The notes: generated by a model from the sequence alone, not told the origin. A stretch of 54,849 nucleotides of DNA from Chloroflexota bacterium (GCA_012026785.1 VEOW01000002.1:1-54849); one strand, 5' to 3'; counted from the first letter of the stretch, positions 1 to 8,177 are shown. Program-made: numbers and translations.

Positions 1-441
1 CGAGCCCTGCCGCGAGGCGAGCTGGTCCGGCGCGAAGCGGCCTACCGCTTCTACTTCCACCCGGCGCGCTACACCAGCCTCGGTCTCGGCGTCATCGAGG
101 CCATGCTGATCGGCCTGCCGGTCGTCGGGCTCTCGACGACCGAGCTGCCGACGGTCGTTGAGAACGGCATCTCCGGGGTCATCGACAACCGGCCCGAGCG
201 GCTCGTCGAGGGCATGGGCCTGCTGCTGGGCGACCGTGCCCGCGCCCGCGAGCGCGGGCGCATCGGACGCCAGGTCGCCCGGGATCGCTTCGGGATCGGG
301 CGCTTCGTCCGCGACTGGAACGCCGCCTTCGCCGAGGTCGCGGGCCGCCCGCGAGCAGGGATCCCGTCAGTTGCCCGCCGGGCACGGGCCGCCACGGGCT
401 CCGACACCGTCACCGCCGGGGCCGGGAGACCGGCCCGATGA
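1..441 (+). CDS. Glycosyltransferase, C-terminal part (5' end outside window)
   Basis: The reading frame is open from base 1 and ends in TGA at 439-441, so only the last 146 residues are present. The segment GVIEAMLIGLPVVGL followed by TELPTVVENGISG matches the donor-binding C-terminal half of GT-B glycosyltransferases: a Glu in an EAM-like helix, then the PVV loop, then the loop before the last helix. The ORF track starts it at an internal ATG (103), but the homologous frame clearly continues upstream. Its stop overlaps the ATG of the next gene (ATGA), so it belongs to the same envelope-sugar operon. The acceptor sugar cannot be told from this fragment. Confidence 0.8.
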   Translation, partial: RALPRGELVRREAAYRFYFHPARYTSLGLGVIEAMLIGLPVVGLSTTELPTVVENGISGVIDNRPERLVEGMGLLLGDRARARERGRIGRQVARDRFGIGRFVRDWNAAFAEVAGRPRAGIPSVARRARAATGSDTVTAGAGRPAR

Positions 442-2435
442 GCCACCGGATCGCGTTCGTCTCCGAGCACGCCTCGCCGCTGGCGACCCTCGGCGGGGTC
501 GATTCGGGCGGCCAGAACGTCTACGTCGCCCAGCTGGCGCGCCAGCTGGCCGCCCTCGGCGACGAGATCGACATCTACACCCGCCGGGAAGACCCCGAGC
601 AGCCCGAGATCGTCGAATGGCTGCCCGGCATCCGGGTCATTCACGTCCCGGCCGGGCCGGCCTCGGCGCTGGCCAAGGAGGACCTGCCGCCGTACATGCC
701 GGCCTTCCGGTCGTGGATGCTGCGGCGCCTCCAGCACGATCGCGGCTACGACCTCGTCCACGGCCACTTCTTCATGTCGGGCCTCGTCGCGGCCGAGATC
801 AAGGCCGCCCTCGGGATCCCGTTCGCGATCACCTTCCACGCCCTCGGCCGCGTCCGGCGCCAGTTCCAGGGCGACGCCGACCGCTTCGGCGACGAGCGAT
901 TCGCGATCGAGGAGCGAGTCGTCAACGAGGCCGACGCGGTCGTCGCGGAGTGCCCCCAGGACGAGGAGGACCTGGTCCGGCTCTACAACGCCGACCCGGC
1001 CCGGATCACGGTCGTGCCGGCGGGCTTCGACCCGGCCGAGTTCGCGCCGATGAGCCGGCCACTCGCCCGCCTGGAGCTGGGTCTCGATCCCGCCGAGCGG
1101 ATCCTCCTCCAGCTCGGCCGGATCGTGCCCCGCAAGGGCATCGACAACGCCATCCGGGGCCTGGCCGCCCTGGTCCACGACCACGATCTCGCGGCCCGCC
1201 TGCTCATCGTGGGCGGGGCGTCCCGAGAGCCCGATCTCGCCGGCGACCCGGAGTTCGCCCGGCTCGCGGCCGTCGCCCGGGAGTGCGGCGTCGAGGACCA
1301 GGTCACATTCGTCGGACGGCGCGACCGGCACGAGCTGGCGACCTACTACAACGCCGCCGACATCTTCATCTCGACGCCGTGGTACGAGCCGTTCGGGATC
1401 ACCCCGCTGGAGGCGATGGCCTGCGGCACCCCGGTCCTCGGTTCGAACGTCGGCGGCATCAAGTTCAGCGTCCGCGACGGCGAGACGGGCTACCTCGTGC
1501 CACCGAACGCCCCCGCCGCGCTCGCGGAGCGGGCGGCCCACCTGTACCGCCACCCGAAGCTGCTGACCGTCCTCGGCCAACAGGCGATCCGGCGGGTCAG
1601 CGACCTGTTCACCTGGGAGCGCGTCGCCGCCTCGATGGCCGCCGTCTACGACGAGGTCCTCATCACCCGGCGGCTGGAGCGGCGCGACGAGGCCGAGCGC
1701 CTGGCGTCGTTCGATCGTCGATTCGACGACCTGATCGTGACCCTTCGGGCCGCTCGAAGCCGCCTCCGGAACCCGGTCATCGAGGCTGCCGAGATGGTCA
1801 CCGGGACGCTCGCCCGGGACCACAAGGTGCTCGTCTGCGGCAACGGCGGCAGCGCTGCCGAGGCCCAGCACTTCGCGGCCGAGCTCGTCGGTCGCTTCCG
1901 GATCCCGGGCCGGCCGGGCCTGCCGATGATCGCCCTCGGCTCGAACGGGGCCGTCCTCTCGGCCTGGGCCAACGACGTCGACTGGGACGACGCCCTAACG
2001 CGCGAGGTCCAGGCGATCGGACGGCCCGGCGACCTGCTCCTCGGCCTGTCGACGAGCGGGACGTCGCGCAACGTCGTGCGGGCCTTCCAGCAGGCCCGCT
2101 CGATCGGGCTTCGAACGCTGGCTTTCACCGGCGGTGACGGCGGCGACCTGCGGCGCCTCGCGGACCACGCGGTCATCGTGCCCTCCCGCGACACCCAGGC
2201 CATCCAGGAGGTCCACGGCCTCCTCGTCCACGTCGTCAGCGAGCTCGTGGAGCGGCGGCTCGTGGAGGCCGGCTGGTTCGGGCCAGGGGTCGTGGCGCCC
2301 GATGCCCCCTCAACGGGGCAGACCCCGCGACGCGGCGAGGCCCGAGAGCTGGTCGCGGTCCAGGTGGCAGCGGCTCCTGTGGCCCGATCGGCACGCCGCC
2401 GCGAGCGGACGACGGGCCGGAGGGATCGGCGATGA
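438..2435 (+). CDS. Fusion of GT4 glycosyltransferase and GmhA-type sedoheptulose-7-phosphate isomerase
   Basis: A 665-residue two-domain protein. Residues about 1-405 are a GT4 glycosyltransferase of the sucrose-phosphate synthase/MshA type, with GGVDSGGQNVYVAQLA at the N-terminus, an RKG loop and the E-x7-E motif EPFGITPLEA. Residues about 425-615 are a SIS domain of the GmhA type: CGNGGSAAEAQHFAAEL, LSTSGTSRNVV and IQEVHGLLVH. The His/Glu and Gln/His pairs that bind zinc in GmhA are all visible. GmhA converts sedoheptulose 7-phosphate to D-glycero-D-manno-heptose 7-phosphate, the first step to ADP-heptose, and gmhB and hldE follow. The last roughly 45 residues are an Arg/Ala-rich tail. The start overlaps the previous stop. 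The two activities in one chain suggest coupling of heptose supply and use, but the GT substrate is unknown. Confidence 0.9.
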   Translation: MSHRIAFVSEHASPLATLGGVDSGGQNVYVAQLARQLAALGDEIDIYTRREDPEQPEIVEWLPGIRVIHVPAGPASALAKEDLPPYMPAFRSWMLRRLQHDRGYDLVHGHFFMSGLVAAEIKAALGIPFAITFHALGRVRRQFQGDADRFGDERFAIEERVVNEADAVVAECPQDEEDLVRLYNADPARITVVPAGFDPAEFAPMSRPLARLELGLDPAERILLQLGRIVPRKGIDNAIRGLAALVHDHDLAARLLIVGGASREPDLAGDPEFARLAAVARECGVEDQVTFVGRRDRHELATYYNAADIFISTPWYEPFGITPLEAMACGTPVLGSNVGGIKFSVRDGETGYLVPPNAPAALAERAAHLYRHPKLLTVLGQQAIRRVSDLFTWERVAASMAAVYDEVLITRRLERRDEAERLASFDRRFDDLIVTLRAARSRLRNPVIEAAEMVTGTLARDHKVLVCGNGGSAAEAQHFAAELVGRFRIPGRPGLPMIALGSNGAVLSAWANDVDWDDALTREVQAIGRPGDLLLGLSTSGTSRNVVRAFQQARSIGLRTLAFTGGDGGDLRRLADHAVIVPSRDTQAIQEVHGLLVHVVSELVERRLVEAGWFGPGVVAPDAPSTGQTPRRGEARELVAVQVAAAPVARSARRRERTTGRRDRR

Positions 2436-3196
2436 GCGTGGGGCGGATCGAGCGCCCAGCCCCGGCCGGCCGCCGACCCGAGGGACGGCGGGTCGCGCTC
2501 GTGACCGGCGCCGCGCAGGGCCTCGGCGCGGCGATCGCGGCTGAGCTCGCGACGGCCGGCATGGCGGTGCTGGTCGGCGACGTCCGCGAGGACGCGGCGA
2601 CGAGGCTGGCGCGGGAGCTCGACCCGGCCGGCGGGACCATCGCGGCGATGCGGCTCGACGTGACCGACCGTCACTCCGGCGAGGCCGCGGTGCGGGGCGC
2701 CCTCGAGCGCTTCGGTGGCCTCGACGTCCTCGTCAACAACGCCGGGGTCGACAGCACCCGCCCGTTCGAGGAGATCGCAGCCGACGACTTCGACCGCATC
2801 CTCGCGGTCAACCTGCGGGGTCCGATCGATCTCGCCCGGGCCGCGCTGCCGGCGCTGCGCGAATCCGACCGCGGGATGATCCTCAACATCGTCTCGACCG
2901 CGGCCAAGCGAGCCTGGCCGAACGCGTCCGCCTACCACGCCTCGAAATGGGGCCTACTGGGCTTCTCGCACGCCCTGCATGCCGAGGCCCGGGCCTACGG
3001 TGTCCGGGTCACCGCGGTCATCTGCGGCGGGATGCGGACGCCGTTCATCCTCGAGCGCTTCCCGGACACGCCGCTCGAGAACCTCCAGGAGCCGGCCAAC
3101 GTCGCCCGGACCCTGCGCTGCCTGATCGAGGCCGCCCACGACAGCGTCGTGCCCGAGATCACGATCACCCCGATGGGCGAGACGTCGTGGCCATGA
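2432..3196 (+). CDS. Classical short-chain dehydrogenase/reductase (SDR)
   Basis: A 254-residue NAD(P)-dependent oxidoreductase of the classical SDR family. The cofactor motif TGAAQGLG, the NNAG motif and the catalytic YHASK are all intact, with an active-site Ser in NIVSTAAKR. The start ATG overlaps the previous stop and the stop overlaps the next ATG, so it is translationally coupled inside the heptose operon. It is not an HldD epimerase, which is an extended SDR of about 310 residues; this one has the classical length and motifs. It may modify a sugar or nucleotide sugar in the same pathway, but the substrate cannot be read from sequence. Confidence 0.85.
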   Translation: MSVGRIERPAPAGRRPEGRRVALVTGAAQGLGAAIAAELATAGMAVLVGDVREDAATRLARELDPAGGTIAAMRLDVTDRHSGEAAVRGALERFGGLDVLVNNAGVDSTRPFEEIAADDFDRILAVNLRGPIDLARAALPALRESDRGMILNIVSTAAKRAWPNASAYHASKWGLLGFSHALHAEARAYGVRVTAVICGGMRTPFILERFPDTPLENLQEPANVARTLRCLIEAAHDSVVPEITITPMGETSWP

Positions 3197-3900
3197 GCTC
3201 GAACGGCCTGGCGCCGCAGCGGCGGCCGGCGATCCTGCTCGACAAGGACGGCACCCTCATCGAGGACCTGCCGTACAACGTCGACCCCCGTCGGATCCGC
3301 CTCGCGCCCGGTGCCCGCGAGGCCATCCGGACGCTGGCCGCGGCCGGTCACCGGTTCGTCGTCGTCACCAACCAGTCCGGGGTGGCGCGGGGGTACTTCA
3401 CCGAGGCCGACCTGGCCGAGGTGCACGCCCATCTCGAATGGCTGATCGAGGACCTCGGGGGAACGCTCGCCGGCTTCTACGCCTGCCCCCACCTGCCCGA
3501 TGGCGTGAACGAGTTCGCGCTCGAATGCGACTGCCGAAAGCCGTTGCCGGGCTTGATCCATCGGGCGGCCCGGGACCTCGACATCGACCTCGCCGAGAGC
3601 TGGTTCATCGGCGACACCTGGATGGACGCCGCGGCCGGTCGAGCCGCGGGCTGCCGGACGATCATGGTCGGCCCGGACGCGGCGACGGCCCACGCCCTGC
3701 CCGAGGGTCGGCGACCCGATCACGTCGCCCGTGACCTGCGCGGCGCGGCCCGGATCATTCTCGCCGCCGACGCCGCCAGGGACGAGGCCGCGGAGCGGGC
3801 CCGGGTGGAGGCCCGCCGCGAGCGCCGCTCGCGGGAGCGGCAGTCGCGGGAGCGGCGCTCGCGGGAGCGGGCCCAGCGTCGGACGGGGGCCGCGGCGTGA
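3193..3900 (+). CDS. gmhB: D-glycero-beta-D-manno-heptose-1,7-bisphosphate 7-phosphatase
   Basis: A HAD-superfamily phosphatase of 235 residues that removes the 7-phosphate from heptose bisphosphate. Motif I is LLDKDGTL, motif II includes VVTNQSG, and the family-specific zinc loop CPHLPDGVNEFALECDCRKP is complete, followed by the GDTWMD motif. The ORF track starts far upstream at 2947; ATG 3193 is preferred because it gives the normal N-terminus and an ATGA overlap with the SDR stop. Family members are about 190 residues. The extra length is an Arg/Glu/Ser-rich C-terminal tail made of RERRS-like pentads, encoded by near-identical repeats of cgggagcggcgctcg. Confidence 0.92.
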   Translation: MSSNGLAPQRRPAILLDKDGTLIEDLPYNVDPRRIRLAPGAREAIRTLAAAGHRFVVVTNQSGVARGYFTEADLAEVHAHLEWLIEDLGGTLAGFYACPHLPDGVNEFALECDCRKPLPGLIHRAARDLDIDLAESWFIGDTWMDAAAGRAAGCRTIMVGPDAATAHALPEGRRPDHVARDLRGAARIILAADAARDEAAERARVEARRERRSRERQSRERRSRERAQRRTGAAA

Positions 3901-6017
3901 CCGGCGGCGACCGGATCCTCGCCTCGCTCCACGGCCGCCGGGTGCTCGTCCTCGGCGAATCGATCCTCGATGCCTACGTGACCGGCCACGTCTCGCGCCT
4001 GTGCCGTGAGGCCCCGGTCCCGATCCTCGACGTCGGCGGCCAGAGCGACGCCGCGGGAGGCGCGGCCAACACCGCCGCCAATGTTCGAAGCCTCGGCGGG
4101 CAGCCGCTGTTCGTGTCGGTCGTCGGGGACGACGGGGAGGGTGACCGGCTCCGCGCCGCCCTGCGAGGCGCCGGCGTGGACGACGCGCGCGTCGTCGGGG
4201 TGCGCGGCCGGCGGACGCTGTCCAAGCAGCGCCTCCTCGCCGGCGACCAGATGCTGCTTCGCTTCGACGCCGGCACGACCGAGCCGATCGACGCGGCGAC
4301 CGAGGAGCGGCTCCTGGCGGCGCTCGGCGATGCCCACGCCGAGGCCGACGCCGTACTGGTATCCGACTACGGCTACGGCGTCGTCACGCCCCGGATCCGG
4401 GCCGTGCTCGCCGAGCTGCAGGCCTCCCGGCCGCTGCCGCTGGTCGTCGACGCCCGCGACCTGCGGGCCTACCGCCACGCGAGCCCGACGGTCGTGAAGC
4501 CGAACTACGCCGAGGCGCTGCGGCTCGTCGGCGAGCCGGAGCTGCACGACGAGGCGACCCGGCCCAACCAGGTCGGCCGGCTGGGCGAGCCGCTCCTCGA
4601 GGCGACCGGCGCCCGGATCGTGACCCTGACCCTCGACCGCGACGGGGCGATCGCGTTCGAGCAAGGCCGCCCGCCGTACCGAACCTACGCCCGACCCGCC
4701 GCGTCGTCGCGGGCGGCCGGCGCCGGCGACACCTTCGCGGCGACCCTCGCCCTCGGGACGACGATCGAGCTCGATGCCCCGACGCTCGTCGAGCTCGCCT
4801 CCGCCGCGGCCGGCGTCGTGGTGACCCGCGACGGCACCTCGACCTGCAGCGCCGAGGAACTCGCGGCGGTCCTCGCGACCGTCCGCGGCAAGCGGGTCGA
4901 TGCCGCCGAGCTGGCCCGCCGGGTCGCCCGCGAGCGGGCGGCCGGCCATCGCATCGTCTTCACCAACGGCTGCTTCGACATCATCCACCGCGGTCACGTC
5001 ACCTACCTCAACCGGGCCAAGGCCCTGGGTGACGTGCTGGTCGTGGCCGTCAACGACGATGCCAGCGTCCGCCGCCTGAAGGGCCTCGACCGCCCGATCA
5101 ACACCCTCGACGACCGCCTCGACGTCCTCGAGGCCCTGAGCTGCATCGATCTCGTGGTGCCCTTCGGGGACGCCACGCCCAAGGGGCTCATCGAGGCGGT
5201 CCGGCCGGACGTCTTCGTCAAGGGCGGTGACTATCGTCGGGAGACGCTGCCGGAGGCCGACCTCGTGGAACGGCTCGGCGGCGAGATTCGGCTGTTGCCC
5301 TACGTCGAGGACCACTCGACGACGGCCATCGTCGCCCGGGTCCAGGCCGCGGCCGCGGGCCCGGCCGAGCGCCGCCGGTCTCGCCGACGCGGCCGCCGCG
5401 CACGACGCCAGGACCTCGCCGGGGCGGCCGGCCCGACGCGAAGCGCACGCCGGAGCCCGAGCCGGAGCCGCGGAGGCCGTGCCACCCGGACCGATCGCGC
5501 CGTGGTTCGACCGCCGCCGGGTCCTCGCCATTCGACTCGATTCGATGGGCGACGTCCTGATGACCACCCCGGCGCTCCGGGCGATCCGCCAGTCGCTCGC
5601 CGAGGACGCCCACCTGGCGCTCCTGACGTCGCCGTCCGGAGCCGCCGTCGCGCGTCGGATTCCCGAAGTCGACGAGGTCGTGGTCCACCGTGCCCCATGG
5701 ATGAAGGCGGCCGCCGAGGCCGGCGACGCGGAGGGGCTGCCGGCCCTGGCGCGCCGGCTCGGCCGCGGGGGCTTCGACGCGGCGGTGATCTTCACGACCT
5801 TCTCGCAGTCGCCGTTGCCCGCCGCCATGGCCTGCCACCTGGCCGGCATCCCCCGGGTGCTGGCCCACGTTCGAGAGAACCCGTACGCGCTGGTGTCCGA
5901 CTGGGTCCGCGATCCGGAGTGGCCGGCGCCCGCCCGACACGAGGTTCGGCGGCAGCTGGACCTCGTCGCCGCGGCGGGCTGCACGACCGCCGACGAGCAC
6001 CTCTCGTATCGGGTTGA
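3897..6017 (+). CDS. hldE: Bifunctional heptose-7-phosphate kinase / heptose-1-phosphate adenylyltransferase
   Basis: The N-terminal domain (about 1-325) is a PfkB/ribokinase-like kinase with DAAGGAANTAANV and the anion-hole motif AGAGDTF. The C-terminal domain (about 345-475) is a nucleotidyltransferase with FTNGCFDIIHRGH (the HxGH motif) and the closing STTAIVARV. It would make ADP-heptose from heptose 7-phosphate together with GmhB. The start is GTG 3897, overlapping the gmhB stop. The conserved part ends near 5355, but this frame has no stop until 6015-6017. It therefore overlaps the GT9 gene by over 500 bases with an Arg-rich sequence typical of a wrong frame. Either the true protein ends by a +1 shift into the GT9 frame (an HldE-GT9 fusion) or the deposited sequence has a one-base error; the listed end is only the first in-frame stop. 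Confidence 0.85.
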   Translation: MTGGDRILASLHGRRVLVLGESILDAYVTGHVSRLCREAPVPILDVGGQSDAAGGAANTAANVRSLGGQPLFVSVVGDDGEGDRLRAALRGAGVDDARVVGVRGRRTLSKQRLLAGDQMLLRFDAGTTEPIDAATEERLLAALGDAHAEADAVLVSDYGYGVVTPRIRAVLAELQASRPLPLVVDARDLRAYRHASPTVVKPNYAEALRLVGEPELHDEATRPNQVGRLGEPLLEATGARIVTLTLDRDGAIAFEQGRPPYRTYARPAASSRAAGAGDTFAATLALGTTIELDAPTLVELASAAAGVVVTRDGTSTCSAEELAAVLATVRGKRVDAAELARRVARERAAGHRIVFTNGCFDIIHRGHVTYLNRAKALGDVLVVAVNDDASVRRLKGLDRPINTLDDRLDVLEALSCIDLVVPFGDATPKGLIEAVRPDVFVKGGDYRRETLPEADLVERLGGEIRLLPYVEDHSTTAIVARVQAAAAGPAERRRSRRRGRRARRQDLAGAAGPTRSARRSPSRSRGGRATRTDRAVVRPPPGPRHSTRFDGRRPDDHPGAPGDPPVARRGRPPGAPDVAVRSRRRASDSRSRRGRGPPCPMDEGGRRGRRRGGAAGPGAPARPRGLRRGGDLHDLLAVAVARRHGLPPGRHPPGAGPRSREPVRAGVRLGPRSGVAGARPTRGSAAAGPRRRGGLHDRRRAPLVSG

Positions 6018-6603
6018 CCCCGGCGCGAGCCGCGCCGTTCGGGCCCTCCTCGGCTCGCTCGGCATTGGGCCCGGGTCGCCATTCGTGGTCGTCCATCCCG
6101 GGGCGACCGCGGCCTCGCGGCGCTACCGGCCCGACGGCTTCGAGGAGGCCGCCGCGGTCTTGGCGAGCCGGGATGGGCTGCGGGTCCTGGTAACCGGCAC
6201 GGTCGGCGAGGCGACGCTCGTCGAGCGCATCGCCCGAGCGGTCCCCGGGGCGGTTGGGCTGGCTGGTCGCCTCGGCATCGACAAGCTCGGGGCCCTGATC
6301 GCGATCGCCCCACTGCTCGTCTCGAACAACACCGGCCCCGCCCACCTCGCCGCGGCCGTGGGAACGCCGGTCGTCGTGCTGTATGCCCAGACCAACCTCC
6401 AGCACACGCCGTGGGCTGTGCCGAGCCGGGTCCTGACCCGTGACGTGCCGTGCCACGACTGCCTCCGGAGCGTCTGCCCGCTCGGCCACCACGCCTGCCT
6501 CGCGCCGGTTGAGCCGGCCGAGATCGTCGCGGCCGCGCGGGAGCTGCTCGGGACATCCGTGGGGGTACCGCCCTCGCGAGCCGAAGTCCTGTTAGAGGGC
6601 TGA
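5479..6603 (+). CDS. Glycosyltransferase family 9 (heptosyltransferase-like)
   Basis: The ORF is open from 5227, but recognisable GT9 sequence begins around GTG 5479 with VLAIRLDSMGDVLMTTPALR. The C-terminal donor site NNTGPAHLAAAVGTPVV and the nucleotide-sugar region FVVVHPGA are typical of ADP-heptose:LPS heptosyltransferases. A cluster of Cys and His (CHDCLRSVCPLGHHAC) near the C-terminus also occurs in many GT9 proteins. The position directly after hldE suggests it uses the ADP-heptose made by the upstream enzymes. The stretch 5380-5479 in this frame looks like a natural Ala-rich linker, which supports a fusion to HldE. The acceptor is unknown. Confidence 0.88.
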   Translation: MPPGPIAPWFDRRRVLAIRLDSMGDVLMTTPALRAIRQSLAEDAHLALLTSPSGAAVARRIPEVDEVVVHRAPWMKAAAEAGDAEGLPALARRLGRGGFDAAVIFTTFSQSPLPAAMACHLAGIPRVLAHVRENPYALVSDWVRDPEWPAPARHEVRRQLDLVAAAGCTTADEHLSYRVDPGASRAVRALLGSLGIGPGSPFVVVHPGATAASRRYRPDGFEEAAAVLASRDGLRVLVTGTVGEATLVERIARAVPGAVGLAGRLGIDKLGALIAIAPLLVSNNTGPAHLAAAVGTPVVVLYAQTNLQHTPWAVPSRVLTRDVPCHDCLRSVCPLGHHACLAPVEPAEIVAAARELLGTSVGVPPSRAEVLLEG

Positions 6604-6662
6604 TAGCAACGCTCCGGGGAAGCGCCCGGGGCCCGTTCCGGCCCCTCCACCAGACTCCTTTC

Positions 6663-7487
6663 GTGACCCCAACCACCCCGGTCGACGTCCTCATCCCGAC
6701 GTTCGCCCGGCCTGCCGGCCTGGCCGTCACCCTCGCTGGCCTCGCGGCCCAGGTCCACCCGTCGCTGCGGATCGTCGTGTCCGACCAGGCCGACGACGAG
6801 GCCACGTCGTCGGGCTCGCCCGCGGTCAGGGCGATGGTCCGGGTGCTCGAGGCGCACGGCCGCGAGGTGGAGACCCACCGCCACCTGCCGCGCCGCGGGC
6901 TGGCCGAGAATCGCGACTTCCTGCTGCGGCTGGCGCGGGCGCCATATGCCCTTTGCCTCGACGATGACGTCTTCATCGAACCGGACCTCGTCGGCCGGCT
7001 GCTGGCCGCGCTGCGCTACGCGGCCTGCGGGGTCGTCGGCTCGGCGGTCGTCGGGCTGAGCCACCGCGACGACGTCCGGCCGAATCAGCAGGCGATCGAG
7101 TTCTGGGACGGGCCCGTTCGACCGGAGCGGATCGAGCCAGCGTCGGCGGCATGGGATCGTCACCGTCTCCACAACGCCGCCAACCTCGAGCACCTGCGGC
7201 TGGCGCGACCCGGCGATCATGACCGGCTGTACCGGGTCGCGTGGATCGGCGGCTGCGTCCTGTACGACACCGCGAAGCTCCGAGCGGCGGGCGGGTTCGA
7301 CTTCTGGTCCGAGCTGCCAGAGCAGCATGCCGGGGAGGACGTTCTGGCCCAGCAGCGGGTCATGGCCCGCTTCGGGGGCGCCGGCCTGTTTCCGTCCGGC
7401 GCCGATCACCTCGAGCTGCCGACGACCGTCCCGGACCGATCGGTCGACGCGCCCCACGTCCTGCGTCGCCTCGTTCCCTCGAGCTGA
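6663..7487 (+). CDS. Glycosyltransferase family 2
   Basis: A 274-residue GT-A fold glycosyltransferase. VDVLIPTFARPAGL starts the nucleotide-binding fold, LCLDDDVF holds the metal-binding DxD-type acidic motif, and the WIGGCVLYD segment with the following GEDV corresponds to the acceptor and catalytic region. The start is GTG 6663. It has no obvious ribosome site, but CAGACT lies 6 bases upstream, consistent with leaderless initiation. It follows the GT9 by 59 bases and is the last plus-strand gene before a convergent gene, so it probably completes the glycan of this cluster. Donor and acceptor are not predictable. Confidence 0.85.
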   Translation: MTPTTPVDVLIPTFARPAGLAVTLAGLAAQVHPSLRIVVSDQADDEATSSGSPAVRAMVRVLEAHGREVETHRHLPRRGLAENRDFLLRLARAPYALCLDDDVFIEPDLVGRLLAALRYAACGVVGSAVVGLSHRDDVRPNQQAIEFWDGPVRPERIEPASAAWDRHRLHNAANLEHLRLARPGDHDRLYRVAWIGGCVLYDTAKLRAAGGFDFWSELPEQHAGEDVLAQQRVMARFGGAGLFPSGADHLELPTTVPDRSVDAPHVLRRLVPSS

Positions 7488-7727
7488 CGGCGGCCGCGGG
7501 GTCGAATCCGTCGCCTTTGCCCCCGCCGCAACAAGCGACGGTTGGTTGGCGCCTGGCGCGCCGTCTCGGTGCCCCCTGACGCCCCCAACCGTCAGAGCCA
7601 TTCGCCGGGTGCAATCGCTGTCGGTTGAGGCCTCGATTGGACGTCTTGCGGTTGCCCCGGTCAATCCTCAACCGTCCGTTGTTGCGTCCGCCGCAAACGC
7701 GGCCGACGACGGAGCCGCCTCGCGCGG
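7488..7727. repeat. Convergent intergenic region with two 9-base inverted repeats
   Basis: This gap separates the convergent GT2 and DUF1801 genes. It holds two perfect 9-base inverted pairs built on the same core: gacggttgg (7537-7545) with ccaaccgtc (7585-7593), and cggttgagg (7622-7630) with cctcaaccg (7666-7674). They may act as bidirectional transcription ends or as a degenerate palindromic repeat. No T-run follows the stems. No coding potential was recognised here. Confidence 0.5.
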
Positions 7728-8165
7728 TCAGCCCACCTCGCGGAGCAGCCCGGCTCGAACGGCCGGTGGCAGGCCGGCCAGGGCGGCCGCCGCGCGCAGC
7801 CACCGTTCGACCGTCCGCTCATCGATCTCGTCCCCCGGCACGAACGTCAGCCACCTGGCCCGCTTGGTCACGCCCCGGCCCTCCAGCTCGCCGTTGCGAT
7901 CGTCGAGCAGGACGCCGTGGACGAAGCCGATGTGAACGTGGAAATCGCCGGGCTGGGGCCAGATCCAGGCGAAGTACACCTCGCGCCGCTCGACCGGCAG
8001 ATCCAGGCCGATGATCCCCTGGCCCTCGCGGACCCGCTCGACGGCGTCGGGCACCGTCCGGCGCACGATCGCCCGCAGCCGGTTCGAAAGTTCGACCAGC
8101 GGCGGTGGCAGTGGCTCGAGCAGGGCCTCGGGCGGAAGGGCCGAGGGTTGGGTTTGAGGCGCCAT
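7728..8165 (-). CDS. DUF1801 family protein (YdhG-like)
   Basis: A 145-residue protein with the pattern of the DUF1801/YdhG family: a helical N-terminus (LSNRLRAIVRRTVPDAVERV) followed by a small beta-rich core (VYFAWIWPQPGDFHVHIGF). The biochemical role of the family is unknown; members are small cytoplasmic alpha/beta proteins. The ATG at 8165 lies 6 bases from a minus-strand TAGTCT box, so it is probably a leaderless message. It is divergent from tmRNA, with overlapping promoters. Confidence 0.75.
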   Translation of the reverse strand: MAPQTQPSALPPEALLEPLPPPLVELSNRLRAIVRRTVPDAVERVREGQGIIGLDLPVERREVYFAWIWPQPGDFHVHIGFVHGVLLDDRNGELEGRGVTKRARWLTFVPGDEIDERTVERWLRAAAALAGLPPAVRAGLLREVG

Positions 8166-8177
8166 TGCGGTAGACTA
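8148..8177 (+). promoter_or_regulatory. tmRNA promoter with -10 shared by the divergent DUF1801 gene
   Basis: On the plus strand TTGGGT (8148-8153) and TAGACT (8171-8176) are separated by exactly 17 bases, giving a start about 28 bases before mature tmRNA. That leaves a leader for RNase P to remove. The minus strand of the same site reads TAGTCT (8177-8172), 6 bases before the ATG of the DUF1801 gene. The near-palindrome TAGACTA can thus serve both directions. Confidence 0.6.

Noticed and set aside
69-1871. 600-residue minus-strand ORF
   Set aside because: It is antisense to the GT4-GmhA fusion, rich in Arg/Gly/Asp without any family motif. High GC leaves all frames open.
2432-3196. SDR as HldD (heptose 6-epimerase)
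   Set aside because: Length and motifs are those of classical SDRs with YHASK, not of the extended epimerase family.
3720-6065. 781-residue minus-strand ORF
   Set aside because: It is antisense to gmhB, hldE and GT9 and has no motif.
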